Positions 26,850 to 36,300 of a stretch of DNA of 64,000 bases are shown one piece after another. The notes under the pieces are model-generated. The model had not been told where the DNA came from. It saw only the letters and a list, made by a program, of their open reading frames with translations, and did no database searches. Source of the stretch: Streptomyces violaceusniger Tu 4113 (lineage in GTDB: Bacteria > Actinomycetota > Actinomycetes > Streptomycetales > Streptomycetaceae); NCBI RefSeq assembly GCF_000147815.2, contig NC_015951.1:62001-126000 (forward strand). Reading direction: 5' to 3'. The position numbers were made by a program, and so were the translations under genes. Position 1 is the first letter of the stretch. Each line of letters begins with the position of its first letter.

Positions 26850-27425
26850 ATGGAGAGAGTCGTGGACGTAAAGAGAATGCGGCGGGTGTGCGCCGAGTTA
26901 TTCCGCGGACTGAACCTGCGGGTGCCTACTGAGCCAGACATTCTGTTCTCGGCGTTATGCAAGGAGATGACAAAACGGCACGATCGGCCTGTCGAACACC
27001 GCCTGGTTCCCTTTCCTGCCGGTACTGTCAGCGGCCTGTGGGTCGCCACCACAGATCGCCACCTGATGCTGATCGAGGCCAACACGGCTCCTGACCACCA
27101 ACTGGTCATCCTCGGGCACGAATTCTGGCACTTGGAGGCCGACGCCGGGCGTGTACAGCCTGTCGACTCAACCGAAGCCTCGGCCTTGCTCGCGCCGAGC
27201 GTGGACGCCGACACTGTGCAGAAGATTGCCACCCGGGTTGCTGCACGCACTAACTGCGGGCAAGACGACGAAACCGCCAGTGAACTATTTGGTTCCATGC
27301 TTGGCAGCAAGGGCCTGCACTGGCTGGAAGACCGGGGACGCTCTCTGCCTGCCTCGTCCACAGCGCTAGTCCACCGTCTCCACGCATCCCTGGGACTCCC
27401 CGAAGGCCCGGGGGCGCCACAGTGA
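26850..27425 (+). CDS. IrrE/ImmA-like metalloprotease-type protein
   Basis: 191 residues. The central VILGHEFWHLE contains an HExxH zinc-protease motif, preceded by a beta-rich domain (SGLWVATTDRHLMLIEANTA), the usual layout of short IrrE/ImmA-type proteins annotated in Streptomyces as a toxin-antitoxin toxin component. The downstream membrane gene starts inside its stop codon (GTGA), so the two are coupled. The start at 26850 has only a weak ribosome binding site; a GTG 12 nt later is an alternative. It probably cleaves or senses the XRE protein encoded 59 bp upstream; substrate unproven. Confidence 0.8.
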   Translation: MERVVDVKRMRRVCAELFRGLNLRVPTEPDILFSALCKEMTKRHDRPVEHRLVPFPAGTVSGLWVATTDRHLMLIEANTAPDHQLVILGHEFWHLEADAGRVQPVDSTEASALLAPSVDADTVQKIATRVAARTNCGQDDETASELFGSMLGSKGLHWLEDRGRSLPASSTALVHRLHASLGLPEGPGAPQ

Positions 27426-28633
27426 GCAACGCGATCTACTGGATCCTCGCCGGCAGCACGTGGACTGCCTTCTTCATCAAGGCCCCCGGCCTGCGCCTAT
27501 CAGCGCGGAACCCACTCTACCTATCCGTGTGCGGTGTCCTCCTCCTCAGCGGGGCGACATACCTCTGCAGCAATCCCAGTTTCGTCTCTACCATGGACGA
27601 CCTGATTGGCGTTACCAACCTCACACTCCTGCTCGACCGTGCGATGTTGACCGCTATCAGCGCCATCATCCTGACCCTGATCATGTACTGGCGGGGCGGG
27701 CCGAAGAATACTGTTGTCGCACGCACCGCTCGATGGCTGCTCACGACCTACGCTGTCATTGTTGTCGCAGAGGTGATTCTATTCATCCTGGGCGATACCC
27801 CCGTCGAAACACCCCTCGAATTCGACACCTACTACGCCAACACGCCCTACATACGCTGGATGATCGCGCTCTACCTGCTAGCTCACGGTATCGCCGCCAT
27901 CATAGCCACCACCCTATGCTGGCGCTGGTCCGCAGGTCTCACCGAGCCCCTCTGGCTGCGACGCGGACTACGTGTCCTGACCTGCGGCTTCCTCCTCAAC
28001 ATCTGCTTCGACATCACAAAAATCACGGCCGTGGGAGCCAGATGGGACGGCACCAACTGGGACTTCATGAACACCACGGGCGCACCCGTGTGCGCAACCT
28101 TGTGTACTACCGCCACCACAATTGGCTTCATCCTTCCACTGGTCGGCGACCGTATGTCCACCGCACGAGCCGATCTGACCACGTATCGTGAGCTGCACTC
28201 ATTGTGGAAGGCTCTACGCACAGCCACCCCCGACATCGCTGCCCCCGTGCCCATCCCTTGGTGGAACCTGGATTTACGGCTGACCCGGCGCATCACAGAA
28301 ATTCATGACGGCCGCCTCGCGCTGCGCGCATACCGCGATCCTGCCGTCGCCGCAGACGCCACCGAACAGGCCCGGGTAGCCGACCTGGCCCCCGATGATG
28401 CGAATGCGGTAGTCGAAGCGGCCGTCCTGGCCTCAGCCATCAGACGCAAGGCCACCAGTCTTAAAGCCCCACCTGTCACGACTGGCCCCACGACGACAGC
28501 AACCGAGGTCCCCCTCCCGCGCGTGGCTCTAGTCCAAATATCCCGTGCGCTACAGCATTCGCCCATCATCGCTGCCGCGTGCACACTCGCACCTCATCAG
28601 GAGATTTCCACCCATGGCCCCGCCAATCAATAG
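27422..28633 (+). CDS. Polytopic membrane protein (MAB_1171c-like)
   Basis: 403 residues. The first 250 are strongly hydrophobic, with about seven predicted membrane segments (for example ISAIILTLIMYW and ATIGFILPLVGD). The rest is a soluble, Ala-rich cytoplasmic domain. It resembles the MAB_1171c family of putative transporters that recur with an XRE regulator and IrrE-like protein in actinomycetes; no transport activity is established. GTG 27422 overlaps the preceding stop by 4 bp, and its own end overlaps the next start by 20 bp, so the cassette is tightly coupled. Confidence 0.82.
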   Translation: MSNAIYWILAGSTWTAFFIKAPGLRLSARNPLYLSVCGVLLLSGATYLCSNPSFVSTMDDLIGVTNLTLLLDRAMLTAISAIILTLIMYWRGGPKNTVVARTARWLLTTYAVIVVAEVILFILGDTPVETPLEFDTYYANTPYIRWMIALYLLAHGIAAIIATTLCWRWSAGLTEPLWLRRGLRVLTCGFLLNICFDITKITAVGARWDGTNWDFMNTTGAPVCATLCTTATTIGFILPLVGDRMSTARADLTTYRELHSLWKALRTATPDIAAPVPIPWWNLDLRLTRRITEIHDGRLALRAYRDPAVAADATEQARVADLAPDDANAVVEAAVLASAIRRKATSLKAPPVTTGPTTTATEVPLPRVALVQISRALQHSPIIAAACTLAPHQEISTHGPANQ

Positions 28634-30026
28634 CACCGTCCCGACACCCCGTCGTGCAGTCGTCCTCGGCGCAAGCCTGACCGGGATGCTTGCTGCCACC
28701 GTATTGGCCGACCACGCCGACGAGGTCATTGTCGTTGACCGCGACAACCTCCCGAACGGGCCTGTCCGCCGACCGGGCCTCCCACAAGCCCGCCACGTCC
28801 ATATGTTGTGGTCGGGAGGAGCCCGAGCAATCGAAGCCTTAGTCCCGGGCCTGGAGGAGCGCTGGCTAGCTGCCGGCGCACGCCGTGTTCATATGCCCGC
28901 AGACCTGGTCGCACTGACCGCGCACGGTTGGACGCGGCGTTCACCGCACACGCAGTACCAAATCGCCTGCACCCGCGACCTCCTGGACGCAGTAGCTCGG
29001 GAGCACACCCTCGACAGGCCAGGCATCACCGTCCGCACCCGCACGCACGCCGACGGCCTCATCGGTGACCAGCACCAGGTACGCGGCGTACGCCTTCGAC
29101 ATCTTGAGACTGGCGCCGTCACCGACCTGGAGGCATGCCTTGTCGTGGACGCGACTGGCCGCGGCTCTCGTGCCCCGCAGTGGTTATCCCAGCTGCACCT
29201 TCCACCCGTTCGCGAAGAAATCGTCGATCCCGGCCTGGTCTATGCCACGCGCGTCTTCCGCGCCCCAGCCGGCGGGGAGAACTTCCCGGTAGTCACCTTC
29301 CAGGCCGACCCCAGCGACGGCACACCTGGACGGATGGCAACGCTGGCCCCCATAGAAGGAGCCCGGTGGCTGGTCACCCTGGCCGGCACTCGAGGCGCTG
29401 AACCCACCGCTAGACCTGAGGAGTTCGAGCCCTTCGCCCGTCAACTCCGCCACCCCCTGGTCGCCGACCTCATCGCCAACGCCGAGCCGCTCACCGACGT
29501 CCACATCACCCGAGCCTGCAGCAACCGGCGACGCTTCTACGAACAGATGCGTTCGTGGCCGTCCGGATTCATCGTGCTAGGGGATGCAGTTGCTGCCTAC
29601 AATCCGGTATACGGGCAGGGCATGTCCGTTGCAGCCCAGGGAGCCACCACCCTACGACACATGATAGGCAAACACGGGCTACAAACGACAAAGCTGGCGC
29701 GCCATGTCCAGCCCGCGATCGGCCGCCTGGTCCAAGGACCCTGGAACGTGACCACAGGCCAGGACAGTCAGTATCCCGGGGCAGTGGGGAAGCAGCGACC
29801 GGTGGCCGCCCGGCTGGTGCACGCCTACGTGGTTCGGCTGATGCGTACAGCCAATGGCCGGAAAGCCGTCACTCGCGCCCTGTATGACGTCATGTCCCTT
29901 TCTGCCCCATCACGACGCCTTTTTCATCCCAGCGTTGTCTTACAAGTATTACTCGGCCCGGGCCAGCCGCCTCTCACCGAACCTCCGCTCAGCCCCACCG
30001 AACGTGCGTACTTCTCGAGACCTTGA
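28614..30026 (+). CDS. FAD-dependent oxidoreductase / monooxygenase-like protein
   Basis: 470 residues from ATG 28614, supported by AGGAG 9-13 nt upstream; a longer frame to 28545 lacks similarity. The N-terminus VVLGASLTGMLAATVLADHA is a Rossmann FAD-binding GxSxxG variant ending in the acidic VVDRD. VVDATGRGSRAPQ and FIVLGDAVAAYNPVYGQG are the second and third FAD motifs of p-hydroxybenzoate hydroxylase/halogenase-like enzymes. It ends the four-gene cassette. The last bases overlap a CRISPR leader-like sequence (30021-30067). Confidence 0.88.
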   Translation: MAPPINSTVPTPRRAVVLGASLTGMLAATVLADHADEVIVVDRDNLPNGPVRRPGLPQARHVHMLWSGGARAIEALVPGLEERWLAAGARRVHMPADLVALTAHGWTRRSPHTQYQIACTRDLLDAVAREHTLDRPGITVRTRTHADGLIGDQHQVRGVRLRHLETGAVTDLEACLVVDATGRGSRAPQWLSQLHLPPVREEIVDPGLVYATRVFRAPAGGENFPVVTFQADPSDGTPGRMATLAPIEGARWLVTLAGTRGAEPTARPEEFEPFARQLRHPLVADLIANAEPLTDVHITRACSNRRRFYEQMRSWPSGFIVLGDAVAAYNPVYGQGMSVAAQGATTLRHMIGKHGLQTTKLARHVQPAIGRLVQGPWNVTTGQDSQYPGAVGKQRPVAARLVHAYVVRLMRTANGRKAVTRALYDVMSLSAPSRRLFHPSVVLQVLLGPGQPPLTEPPLSPTERAYFSRP

Positions 30027-30157
30027 AGACACGCGCAAAAGAGCCCTCAGCGGCATGCTCGCGAAGGGGCCTCTCCGCGCAGGCGGAGGTGAACCGGTGA
30101 CGAGCAGTGACAGAGCGGCGGAGACGGTGTCCTCTCCGCGCAGGCGGAGGTGAGCCG
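30021..30157 (+). CRISPR. Minimal CRISPR array: leader-like segment, two repeats, one spacer
   Basis: Repeats at 30068-30096 and 30129-30157 are 29 nt with the same stem and near-same 3' handle as the main I-E repeat (the loop is CAGG instead of GAGC). They are separated by exactly 32 nt. The 47 bp before the first repeat resemble the leaders at 54.9, 59.5 and 63.5 kb (CCTTGAA..., CGCAAA..., then GCGAAGG directly before the repeat). The crRNA sense is plus. The leader start overlaps the end of the FAD gene. Confidence 0.8.
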
Positions 30158-30180
30158 GTGCGGCGCGGGTCATCCTCTTT

Positions 30181-30573
30181 TCAGGTGGTGGTCCAGTCCC
30201 GAAGCTGGCGAGCGATCCGGGCGATACCCAGGGAGCCTGCCGATGCGTCGCGGACGAGAGCGACCGCGTTTTTCGGCGTGTAGCTGAGGGGGTGTCCGTT
30301 CAGGGCGAGAAAGGCTTCGGCGCTGTGCCATGCGAAGGCCTCGTTCGAGTGCTCCAGACACGGGAGTTTCACCAGGGTCTGAAGCAGCGCGGCTGCCTTG
30401 AGGTGAGAAGAGCCGTAGATGTCACGCTCCATGACCCGGGCATACATGCGTTCGACGGCGGCGTAGAGCGGTCCGAGGTCGTCGACCTGTGGGTCGCCGG
30501 GGAGCCGCTCGGCGGCATGCAACAGGAAGGGGACATCGAGGCGGGGCGGCTGGTGAGGGTCGGGCTGGCTCAC
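30181..30573 (-). CDS. Fic/Doc-like toxin-type protein with an eroded catalytic motif
   Basis: 130 residues, convergent with the preceding array. The helical core (HLKAAALLQTLVKLPCLEH, then SNEAFAWHSAEAFLALNGH) aligns with the Doc segment where the active loop HPFxDGNKR normally lies, but here that loop is replaced by LPCLEHSNEAF. The AMP or phosphate transfer histidine of canonical Fic/Doc is therefore missing, as in several Streptomyces proteins annotated as Fic-family toxin components. ATG 30573 overlaps the antitoxin stop by 4 bp, the usual antitoxin-then-toxin order. It may be inactive or use another chemistry. Confidence 0.75.
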   Translation of the reverse strand: MSQPDPHQPPRLDVPFLLHAAERLPGDPQVDDLGPLYAAVERMYARVMERDIYGSSHLKAAALLQTLVKLPCLEHSNEAFAWHSAEAFLALNGHPLSYTPKNAVALVRDASAGSLGIARIARQLRDWTTT

Positions 30574-30875
30574 GCGGCGTGGCCCTGCCCGTGGTTTTCA
30601 AGGCTGCGGCGTGCTTCCTGCTCGGCGGCGCGCTGTTCGGAGTTGGGATCGATGCCACTGGGTTCGGCGGCGAAGGCCTCGTGGCTGCGGGCTACCGAAG
30701 CCTCGAAGTGCTCCAGGAACGTCGCTTCGACTGCCGTGGCACGCTCGAAGGCTGCCGACAGGATGTAGTCCTGCATGCTGACGCCGGCGTTCTTGGCTGC
30801 GGCGGCGATTGCAGCGCGCTGCCGTGGGTCAGGGAAGCGCAGGCTCATGGCCTTGGGTTCTTTGGACTCGCTCAT
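30570..30875 (-). CDS. Ribbon-helix-helix antitoxin
   Basis: 101 residues from ATG 30875. The opening AMSLRFPDPRQRAAIAAAAK followed by NAGVSMQDYILSAA is a ribbon-helix-helix DUF1778/CopG-type domain, which binds DNA as a dimer and neutralises the partner toxin with its C-terminal tail. A longer frame upstream reads through the operator and is not used. GATACC/GGTATC half-sites directly abut the start codon, indicating autorepression. Confidence 0.8.
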   Translation of the reverse strand: MSESKEPKAMSLRFPDPRQRAAIAAAAKNAGVSMQDYILSAAFERATAVEATFLEHFEASVARSHEAFAAEPSGIDPNSEQRAAEQEARRSLENHGQGHAA

Positions 30876-30899
30876 GATACCGACGGTATCAGCGATACC
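30876..30899. promoter_or_regulatory. Probable operator of the RHH/Fic pair
   Basis: Three 6-bp half-sites in alternating orientation at 9-bp spacing: GATACC 30876-30881, GGTATC 30885-30890, GATACC 30894-30899. They sit right at the antitoxin start. Overlapping palindromes of this kind are typical of ribbon-helix-helix autorepressors. Confidence 0.7.
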
Positions 30900-30968
30900 A
30901 GATGATCGCTGCTTCCTGCCCCACAATGGGACCAGAGATGGTGACCTGCGACCGATCGGCAACTCGAT

Positions 30969-31046
30969 GCGCTCTGCGCGCTGGCGGAGGTGAGCCGGCT
31001 CTGGGCCCGGCCCGACACCGTCCTATCCGCGCGAGCGGATGACCGT
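30969..31046 (+). CRISPR. Decayed CRISPR repeats right of the Fic pair
   Basis: One recognisable repeat at 30969-30997 (ending GGCGGAGGTGAGCCG) and a second, shortened one at about 31020-31046. The interval of about 22 nt is too short for a normal spacer. With 30068-30157 these bracket the toxin-antitoxin genes. Confidence 0.65.
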
Positions 31047-31199
31047 CGTACGCGGCGCAGCGAGATGGGGGCAGACCGCTACGCTCCTGCCTATGGCCAA
31101 CGGTCTCGGGTTCACGTGCTCATGCCTTTGCGACTCATGCCGCGCTGCCGATGGGCTACTTGACCACCGCTCCACGCGTTTGCGGGCGGAGATTCGCCG

Positions 31200-31643
31200 A
31201 TGCTCCCTGACCAGGACGGGCAAGGGTGGCTGCTGGAGCGGCGGCATGTGGAGGCCCTGCTCGCGCTGGACTCCCACCCCAGCCTGTGGGCCCTGACCAT
31301 GGAGCAGGAGGACCGCTACGAGGGCAGCGCGCAGAAGCAGGACGAGCGGGAGAGGGAGCAGGCCAGCCGGACTCTGGAGCGCATAGGCGAGGATGAGGCC
31401 GACCGTCGGGCGGCGGCCGCGGCCGACCTCCACGACGGCCCGACCCCCGACGATCCGTACGCGCTGGAGCTCCAGGAGTGCCCCGTATGTGACTACGAGG
31501 CGTTCAGCTCCGACGATGGCGACGAGCTGGGCATGCGGGTCGGCACCGGTGAATGCCTGGTGTGCCACTACCGGCGCAGCCCGGCCATCGCCAACGCCAT
31601 CGCGCGCCAGATGGAGTGGGAAAGATGCTGGGAGCGCGACTGA
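31200..31643 (+). CDS. Hypothetical zinc-ribbon protein
   Basis: 147 residues. The N-terminal half is charged and helical (YEGSAQKQDEREREQASRTL). The C-terminal half has two CxxC knuckles (ECPVCDYEA and GECLVCHYRR) about 30 residues apart, a likely zinc ribbon. GGCGGAG stands 9 nt before ATG 31200. An overlapping frame upstream (from 31094) carries a CSCLCDSC cluster, so the original gene may have been longer and frameshifted near 31200. Similar Cys-rich plasmid-type proteins occur at 40.0-41.1 kb. Function unknown. Confidence 0.55.
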   Translation: MLPDQDGQGWLLERRHVEALLALDSHPSLWALTMEQEDRYEGSAQKQDEREREQASRTLERIGEDEADRRAAAAADLHDGPTPDDPYALELQECPVCDYEAFSSDDGDELGMRVGTGECLVCHYRRSPAIANAIARQMEWERCWERD

Positions 31644-31750
31644 CCGAACGGCATCGGACGGGTTGTCGCCTCGGATAAGCCCTGGTTATCCGACGCGGCG
31701 CGCTGTTGCAGTTCAGGAACGGGGCGGCGGCAGCGCCGAGCCGGGTTCGG

Positions 31751-32181
31751 TCAGCAGCGCGTCGCGGTCGGCAGGACATGCACGGTGCGCACGTTCGCGC
31801 CCGGCACCCCGGTATTGGCCGCCGCGATCAGCTTCGGTGCGCTCCAGCACAGCTTGGTTCCGTACGCGGGGGCGTCGGGGACGACGACCAGGCGGCCGGT
31901 GTCCGCATCGAACTTCACCGCCTGGGCGCGGCCGCTGCGAGGATGTCGTCGAACCGGGCGAGGACGCCGCCCCCGGCGGCCGGGGCGACCATGCCGCGCT
32001 CGGTCATCATCATCGTGATCGCGGTGCCGAGTCCGAGCGCCTCGCGGCCGTCCCGCCGTACGGCCTGTCCGGTGCGCCGCTTCGGCTTCTGCTTGCGGTG
32101 GCCGCGGTTCTTCTTCGCCTGCTCGCCGGCAGCGGCCAGGGACTGGCCTGCGAGGTCGACGCCGCTCGGCTCGGTGGCCAT
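31751..32181 (-). pseudogene. DciA/DUF721-like gene, frameshifted (relic 1)
   Basis: From ATG 32181 the minus strand reads EQAKKNRGHRKQKPKRRTG, then an MMMTERGMVAPAAGGG segment and ARFDDILAAAAP. After a small deletion near 31925 it continues in another frame as AVKFDADTGRLVVVPDAPAY, then GTKLCWSAPKLIAAAN and NVRTVHVLPTATRC to TGA at 31751. The second part is the DUF721/DciA fold segment, a helicase-loader family common on Streptomyces plasmids and mobile regions. It is broken but recently so. Confidence 0.68.
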
Positions 32182-32568
32182 GCGATCACCGCCCCGGCCG
32201 CGTCGCCATCGAGGGGCCGGGCGGCGCGCTCGCGCAGCCGGTCCCTCGCGGTCTGCTCGTGCAGCTGCTCCAGCCGCGTGGCCAGGAGGTACTGGGCGGT
32301 GCGTTTCCCGGGCGGCGTCGGTGGCCTTCGTCGCGGCGGTCACCGATTCCACGCCGACCGGGTTCGCGCGGAACCAGCGGCGGTTCTGCTCGGTCGCATA
32401 CGCCCGCCGTGCCTCCGCCTCGGCTTCCTCGGCCTGGCCCAGCATCGCCAGGGCGCACCGCCGGTACTCCGGTGCCGCTTGTTGCACCGCCTGGAGCGCG
32501 GCGAAGGCGAGCGCGGCCGCCGCCGCGACCCGGTTCGTGTTCAGCTCGCCCGGCTCCACCAGCTCCAT
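32182..32568 (-). pseudogene. Broken helical companion gene upstream of DciA-like relic 1
   Basis: The minus strand starts MELVEPGELNTNRVAAAAAL and continues as an Ala/Glu-rich helical protein. After ATDAARE near 32320 the sense continues in another frame as AQYLLATRLEQLHEQTARDR. The frame break suggests a decayed small plasmid-type gene paired with the DciA-like one. A further fragment (ADLNNADAVAAITARVRESL) lies at 32590-32680. No function known. Confidence 0.45.
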
Positions 32569-32956
32569 GACTCGCGCCGGGCGGCCTCGATGTCGGCTTC
32601 CAGGGACTCCCTCACGCGGGCGGTGATGGCCGCGACGGCGTCCGCATTGTTCAGATCGGCGGACCAGGCGCCGCGACCAGGCCGGCCTCCACGATCAGCT
32701 CCTCGGACGACAGGGCCGGGACTACCCGGCTGGGCACGGGTGTCCGGTGCCCAAGCGCATACAAGAGCGCAGTGGCTCAGGAGGGGGACCCATCAGACCG
32801 ACCTCATGCCGGGGCCACCCGTGATACTCAGTACTGCTCGGTGTTTCCCTTGGCCGACTTCTCACCGCCAGTTCCCGGCCTGCTCTACGGTGAGTGGCCC
32901 GGAGCCGGTGTTTCCGGCGGAACATCGAGACCAGGCGGGTAACAGGGGGGCGTGAG

Positions 32957-33286
32957 TTGGAGATCGAGCTGGCGGACGCGGTCGCGGCAGTACGGGACGA
33001 ACTGCTGGAGGCCGCGGCACGCGGTGCGGGGCAGGATCTGGCGTTCAAGGTCGGGCCGGTGGAGCTGGAGTTCGCCGTGGAGCTACGCGCCGACGCCAAA
33101 GCGAAGACCGGGTTCAAGGCGTGGGTGATCAGCGCGGATGCGGAGGCGGGGGTCACCCGCGGCCGCACGCACCGGGTGACGCTGACGCTGACCCCGCAGC
33201 GCCCGGACGGGAGCGACCTCCTGGTCCACGGCGCCCCCTCCCGCCAGCAGGGTCCCGGAGACGTGAGTGGGCGCATCCCGGACTGA
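32957..33286 (+). CDS. Trypco2-family small protein
   Basis: 109 residues from TTG 32957, chosen because AGGGGGG lies just upstream and the product then begins with the family start (M/L)EIELADAVAAVRDELLEAA. Conserved KVGPVELEFAVELR and GRTHRVTLTLTPQRP follow; there is no membrane segment. In actinobacteria such proteins are coupled to trypsin-like NTPase proteins, as here (next gene 83 bp downstream), in systems proposed from genome analysis to act in conflict or immunity. Its molecular role, possibly a regulator or substrate of the protease, is not established. Confidence 0.83.
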   Translation: MEIELADAVAAVRDELLEAAARGAGQDLAFKVGPVELEFAVELRADAKAKTGFKAWVISADAEAGVTRGRTHRVTLTLTPQRPDGSDLLVHGAPSRQQGPGDVSGRIPD

Positions 33287-33369
33287 CCGAGCCGGACGCG
33301 TTGACCGGTCGACCGGGGCGAGTAGGCCGCAGGGTCGGGTAGGGACAGCAGAACAACTGGGGGCACGGG

Positions 33370-36300
33370 GTGGATCGGGAACGTGTGGTCGCCGTAGACG
33401 GCGACCGTCCTGGGTCGGGATACGCGATCGCGGGTCGCCTGGTGCTGACCAGCGCCCACGTCTCCCCCGAACCCGGGGGCACGGTGAGGGTGTTCCGGCC
33501 CGGCCGGGAAGAGACCTGGTGCGGCACGGTGGTATGGCGGGGCACCCCGGGCGGACGTGACGACGCTGCCCTGGTCAGCATGGATCCGGCCTGGGCCGGG
33601 CCGCGGCAGCCGGTCCGTTGGGGGCGTACGGTGACCCACCGACCGGGCACGCCGTGTGAGACCTGGGGGGCTGCGAACCTGGTGCAGCGGCCGGGACGAG
33701 CGGTGGACACCGTGCAGCTTTCGGGCACGCTGAACCCCGGTGACCGGTTCGTCGGCAACCGGTACGTGATGAGCCTGGCCCAGCATCCACCCGCCCCTAC
33801 GGGCGAGGGTGACTCGCCGTGGGGCGGGATGTCGGGGGCGGCACTGTTCTGCGGAGATCTGCTGGCCGGGGTCATCGCCTCCGACCCCGCCGGACGCGCC
33901 CACGCCCACCTCGAAGCAGTCCCCGCCTACGTCCTGACCCACGACCCCGGCTTCCACGCCGCACTGACTGACCACGCGCCCGAAGCCAACGCGACGCTCG
34001 AACCGGTCGAGTGGCAGCACCTCGCCGAACCCGCAGCACGCACCCGCCTGATGAACTCCCCCGCCACCCTGCTCCAGGCCCGCCGGCAGATCGTCCCCTT
34101 CCGCGGGCGCACCACACTCCTCACCGACCTCGACACCTGGGCACAGGAAGACGGCTTCGGCGCCAAGCTGCTGCACGGGCCCGGCGGCCAAGGCAAAACC
34201 CGGCTGGCCCAGCACCTCGCCGACACCCTCACCACGCGAGGTTGGACGGCCCTGTGGCTTCGCGCAGACGCCCCCGCGGACACGCTGGCCGACCTGTCGG
34301 CCGCAGCTGTCCCGCTCCTGGTCATCGTCGACTACGCCGAGACCCGCAGCCCACAGCTGACAGCGCTCCTGGAAGCAGCCGCCCAGCACGTCGGTGACAG
34401 CGCGTTCAAGGTGCTGCTGCTGGCCCGCACTGCCGGTGACTGGTGGAACGATCTGCACGCCGCCACCGCCACCGCCGAAGACCTCCTCGACGGCACCAAA
34501 ACCATCCCCCTCCCGGCTCTCGAACCCGAACCCGACGACTCCCGCACCCAGGCCTACCATCAGGCCGTTCACAGCTACGCCGCCCACCTGCCGCATGTCC
34601 GAGGCTGGCAGCACCACGACTGGCCCACCCTGGCCGCCCCCCTCACTACCGGCACTCCCGACGGTCTGAACCGCCCCGGTTTGGACACCGCCCTGACGCT
34701 CCATATGACCGCCCTCGCCGACCTTCTCGACACCACTACCACCACCGCGGCCACCGCAGACGCCCCCACTGTCGAGGACCGGCTACTGGTCCACGAACGC
34801 CGCTACTGGACCACCACCGCCACCGCCCACCACCTCCACCCGCGCCTCACCACCGCCACCCTCACCGATGCCCTCGCCGCCGCACACCTCCTCGGAGCCG
34901 ACACCCACGACCAGGCCGACACCCTCCTGCGGCACGTCCCCGCCCTCGCCGACCAGACCACCGACCGCATCCACGCCGTACGCCGCTGGATCGCCGCCCT
35001 CTACCCTGCACCCACCCCCGCCCAGCCCTGGGGCACCCTCCAACCCGACCGCCTCACCGAACACTTCACCGGCCGCCATCTCCTCCACAACCCCACCCTC
35101 GCTCACCACCTTGCCCCCACCGCCACCGAACCCCAGGCCGCCCGCCTCCTCACCCTCTACAGCCGCGCCGCCGCCCACCCCGCCCTCTGCCAGCTCGGCC
35201 CCCACCTCACCACCCTCTGCACCGACCACGCCCCCACCCTCGCCGCACCTGCCCTCGACGTCGCCACCCAGACCGAAACGCCCCAACCCCTCATCGACGC
35301 CCTCAACCACATCACTGACAACCCCACCACCCCACCAGCCCACCTCCAATACCTCGCTGAACGACTGCCCCACACCAGCTACAACCTTGCTCCCTACGCC
35401 GCCCACCTCACCCAACACCTCACCGAACACCACCGAACCCACGCCCACCGCGATCCCACCCACTTGCCGGACTTCGCCTCGAGCTTGAACGACCTCTCTA
35501 ACCGGCTGGGCGATCTGGGTCGGTGGGAGGAGGCACTGAAGGCGATCGAAGAGGCGGTGGAGATCCGGCGCGGGCTGGCCCGGGACCGGCCCGACGCCTT
35601 CCGACCGGAACTCGCCATGAGCTTGAACAACCTTGCTGTCCGGCTGGGCAAACTGGGCCGGTGGGAGGAGGCACTGAAGGCGATCGAAGAGGCGGTGCAG
35701 GTGTACCGCGGGCTGGCCCGGGACCGGCCCGACGCCTTCCGACCGGAACTCGCCATGAGCTTGAACAACCTTGCTGTCCGGCTGGGCAAACTGGGCCGAC
35801 AGGAGGAGGCACTGAAGGCGATCGAAGAGGCGGTGCAGGTGTACCGCGGGCTGGCCCGGGACCGGCCCGACGCCTTCCGACCGGAACTCGCCATGAGCTT
35901 GAACAACCTTGCTGTCCGGCTGGGCAAACTGGGCCGACAGGAGGAGGCACTGAAGGCGATCGAAGAGGCGGTGCAGGTGTACCGCGGGCTGGCCCGGGAC
36001 CGGCCCGACGCCTTCCGACCGGAACTCGCCATGAGCTTGAACAACCTTGCTGTCCGGCTGGGCGATCTGGGCCGACAGGAGGAGGCACTGAAGGCGATCG
36101 AAGAGGCGGTGGAGATCCGGCGCGGGCTGGCCCGGGACCGGCCCGACGCCTTCCGACCGGACCTCGCCTCGAGCTCGAACAACCTTGCTGTCCAGCTGGG
36201 CAAACTGGGCCGACAGGAGGAGGCACTGAAGGCGATCGAAGAGGCGGTGCAGGTGTACCGCGGGCTGGCCCGGGACCGGCCCGACGCCTTCCGACCGGAC

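Noticed and set aside
32722..34704. 660-codon open frame on the minus strand
   Set aside because: Antisense to the trypsin-NTPase gene; Gly/Arg-rich without motifs, while the plus strand has catalytic motifs.
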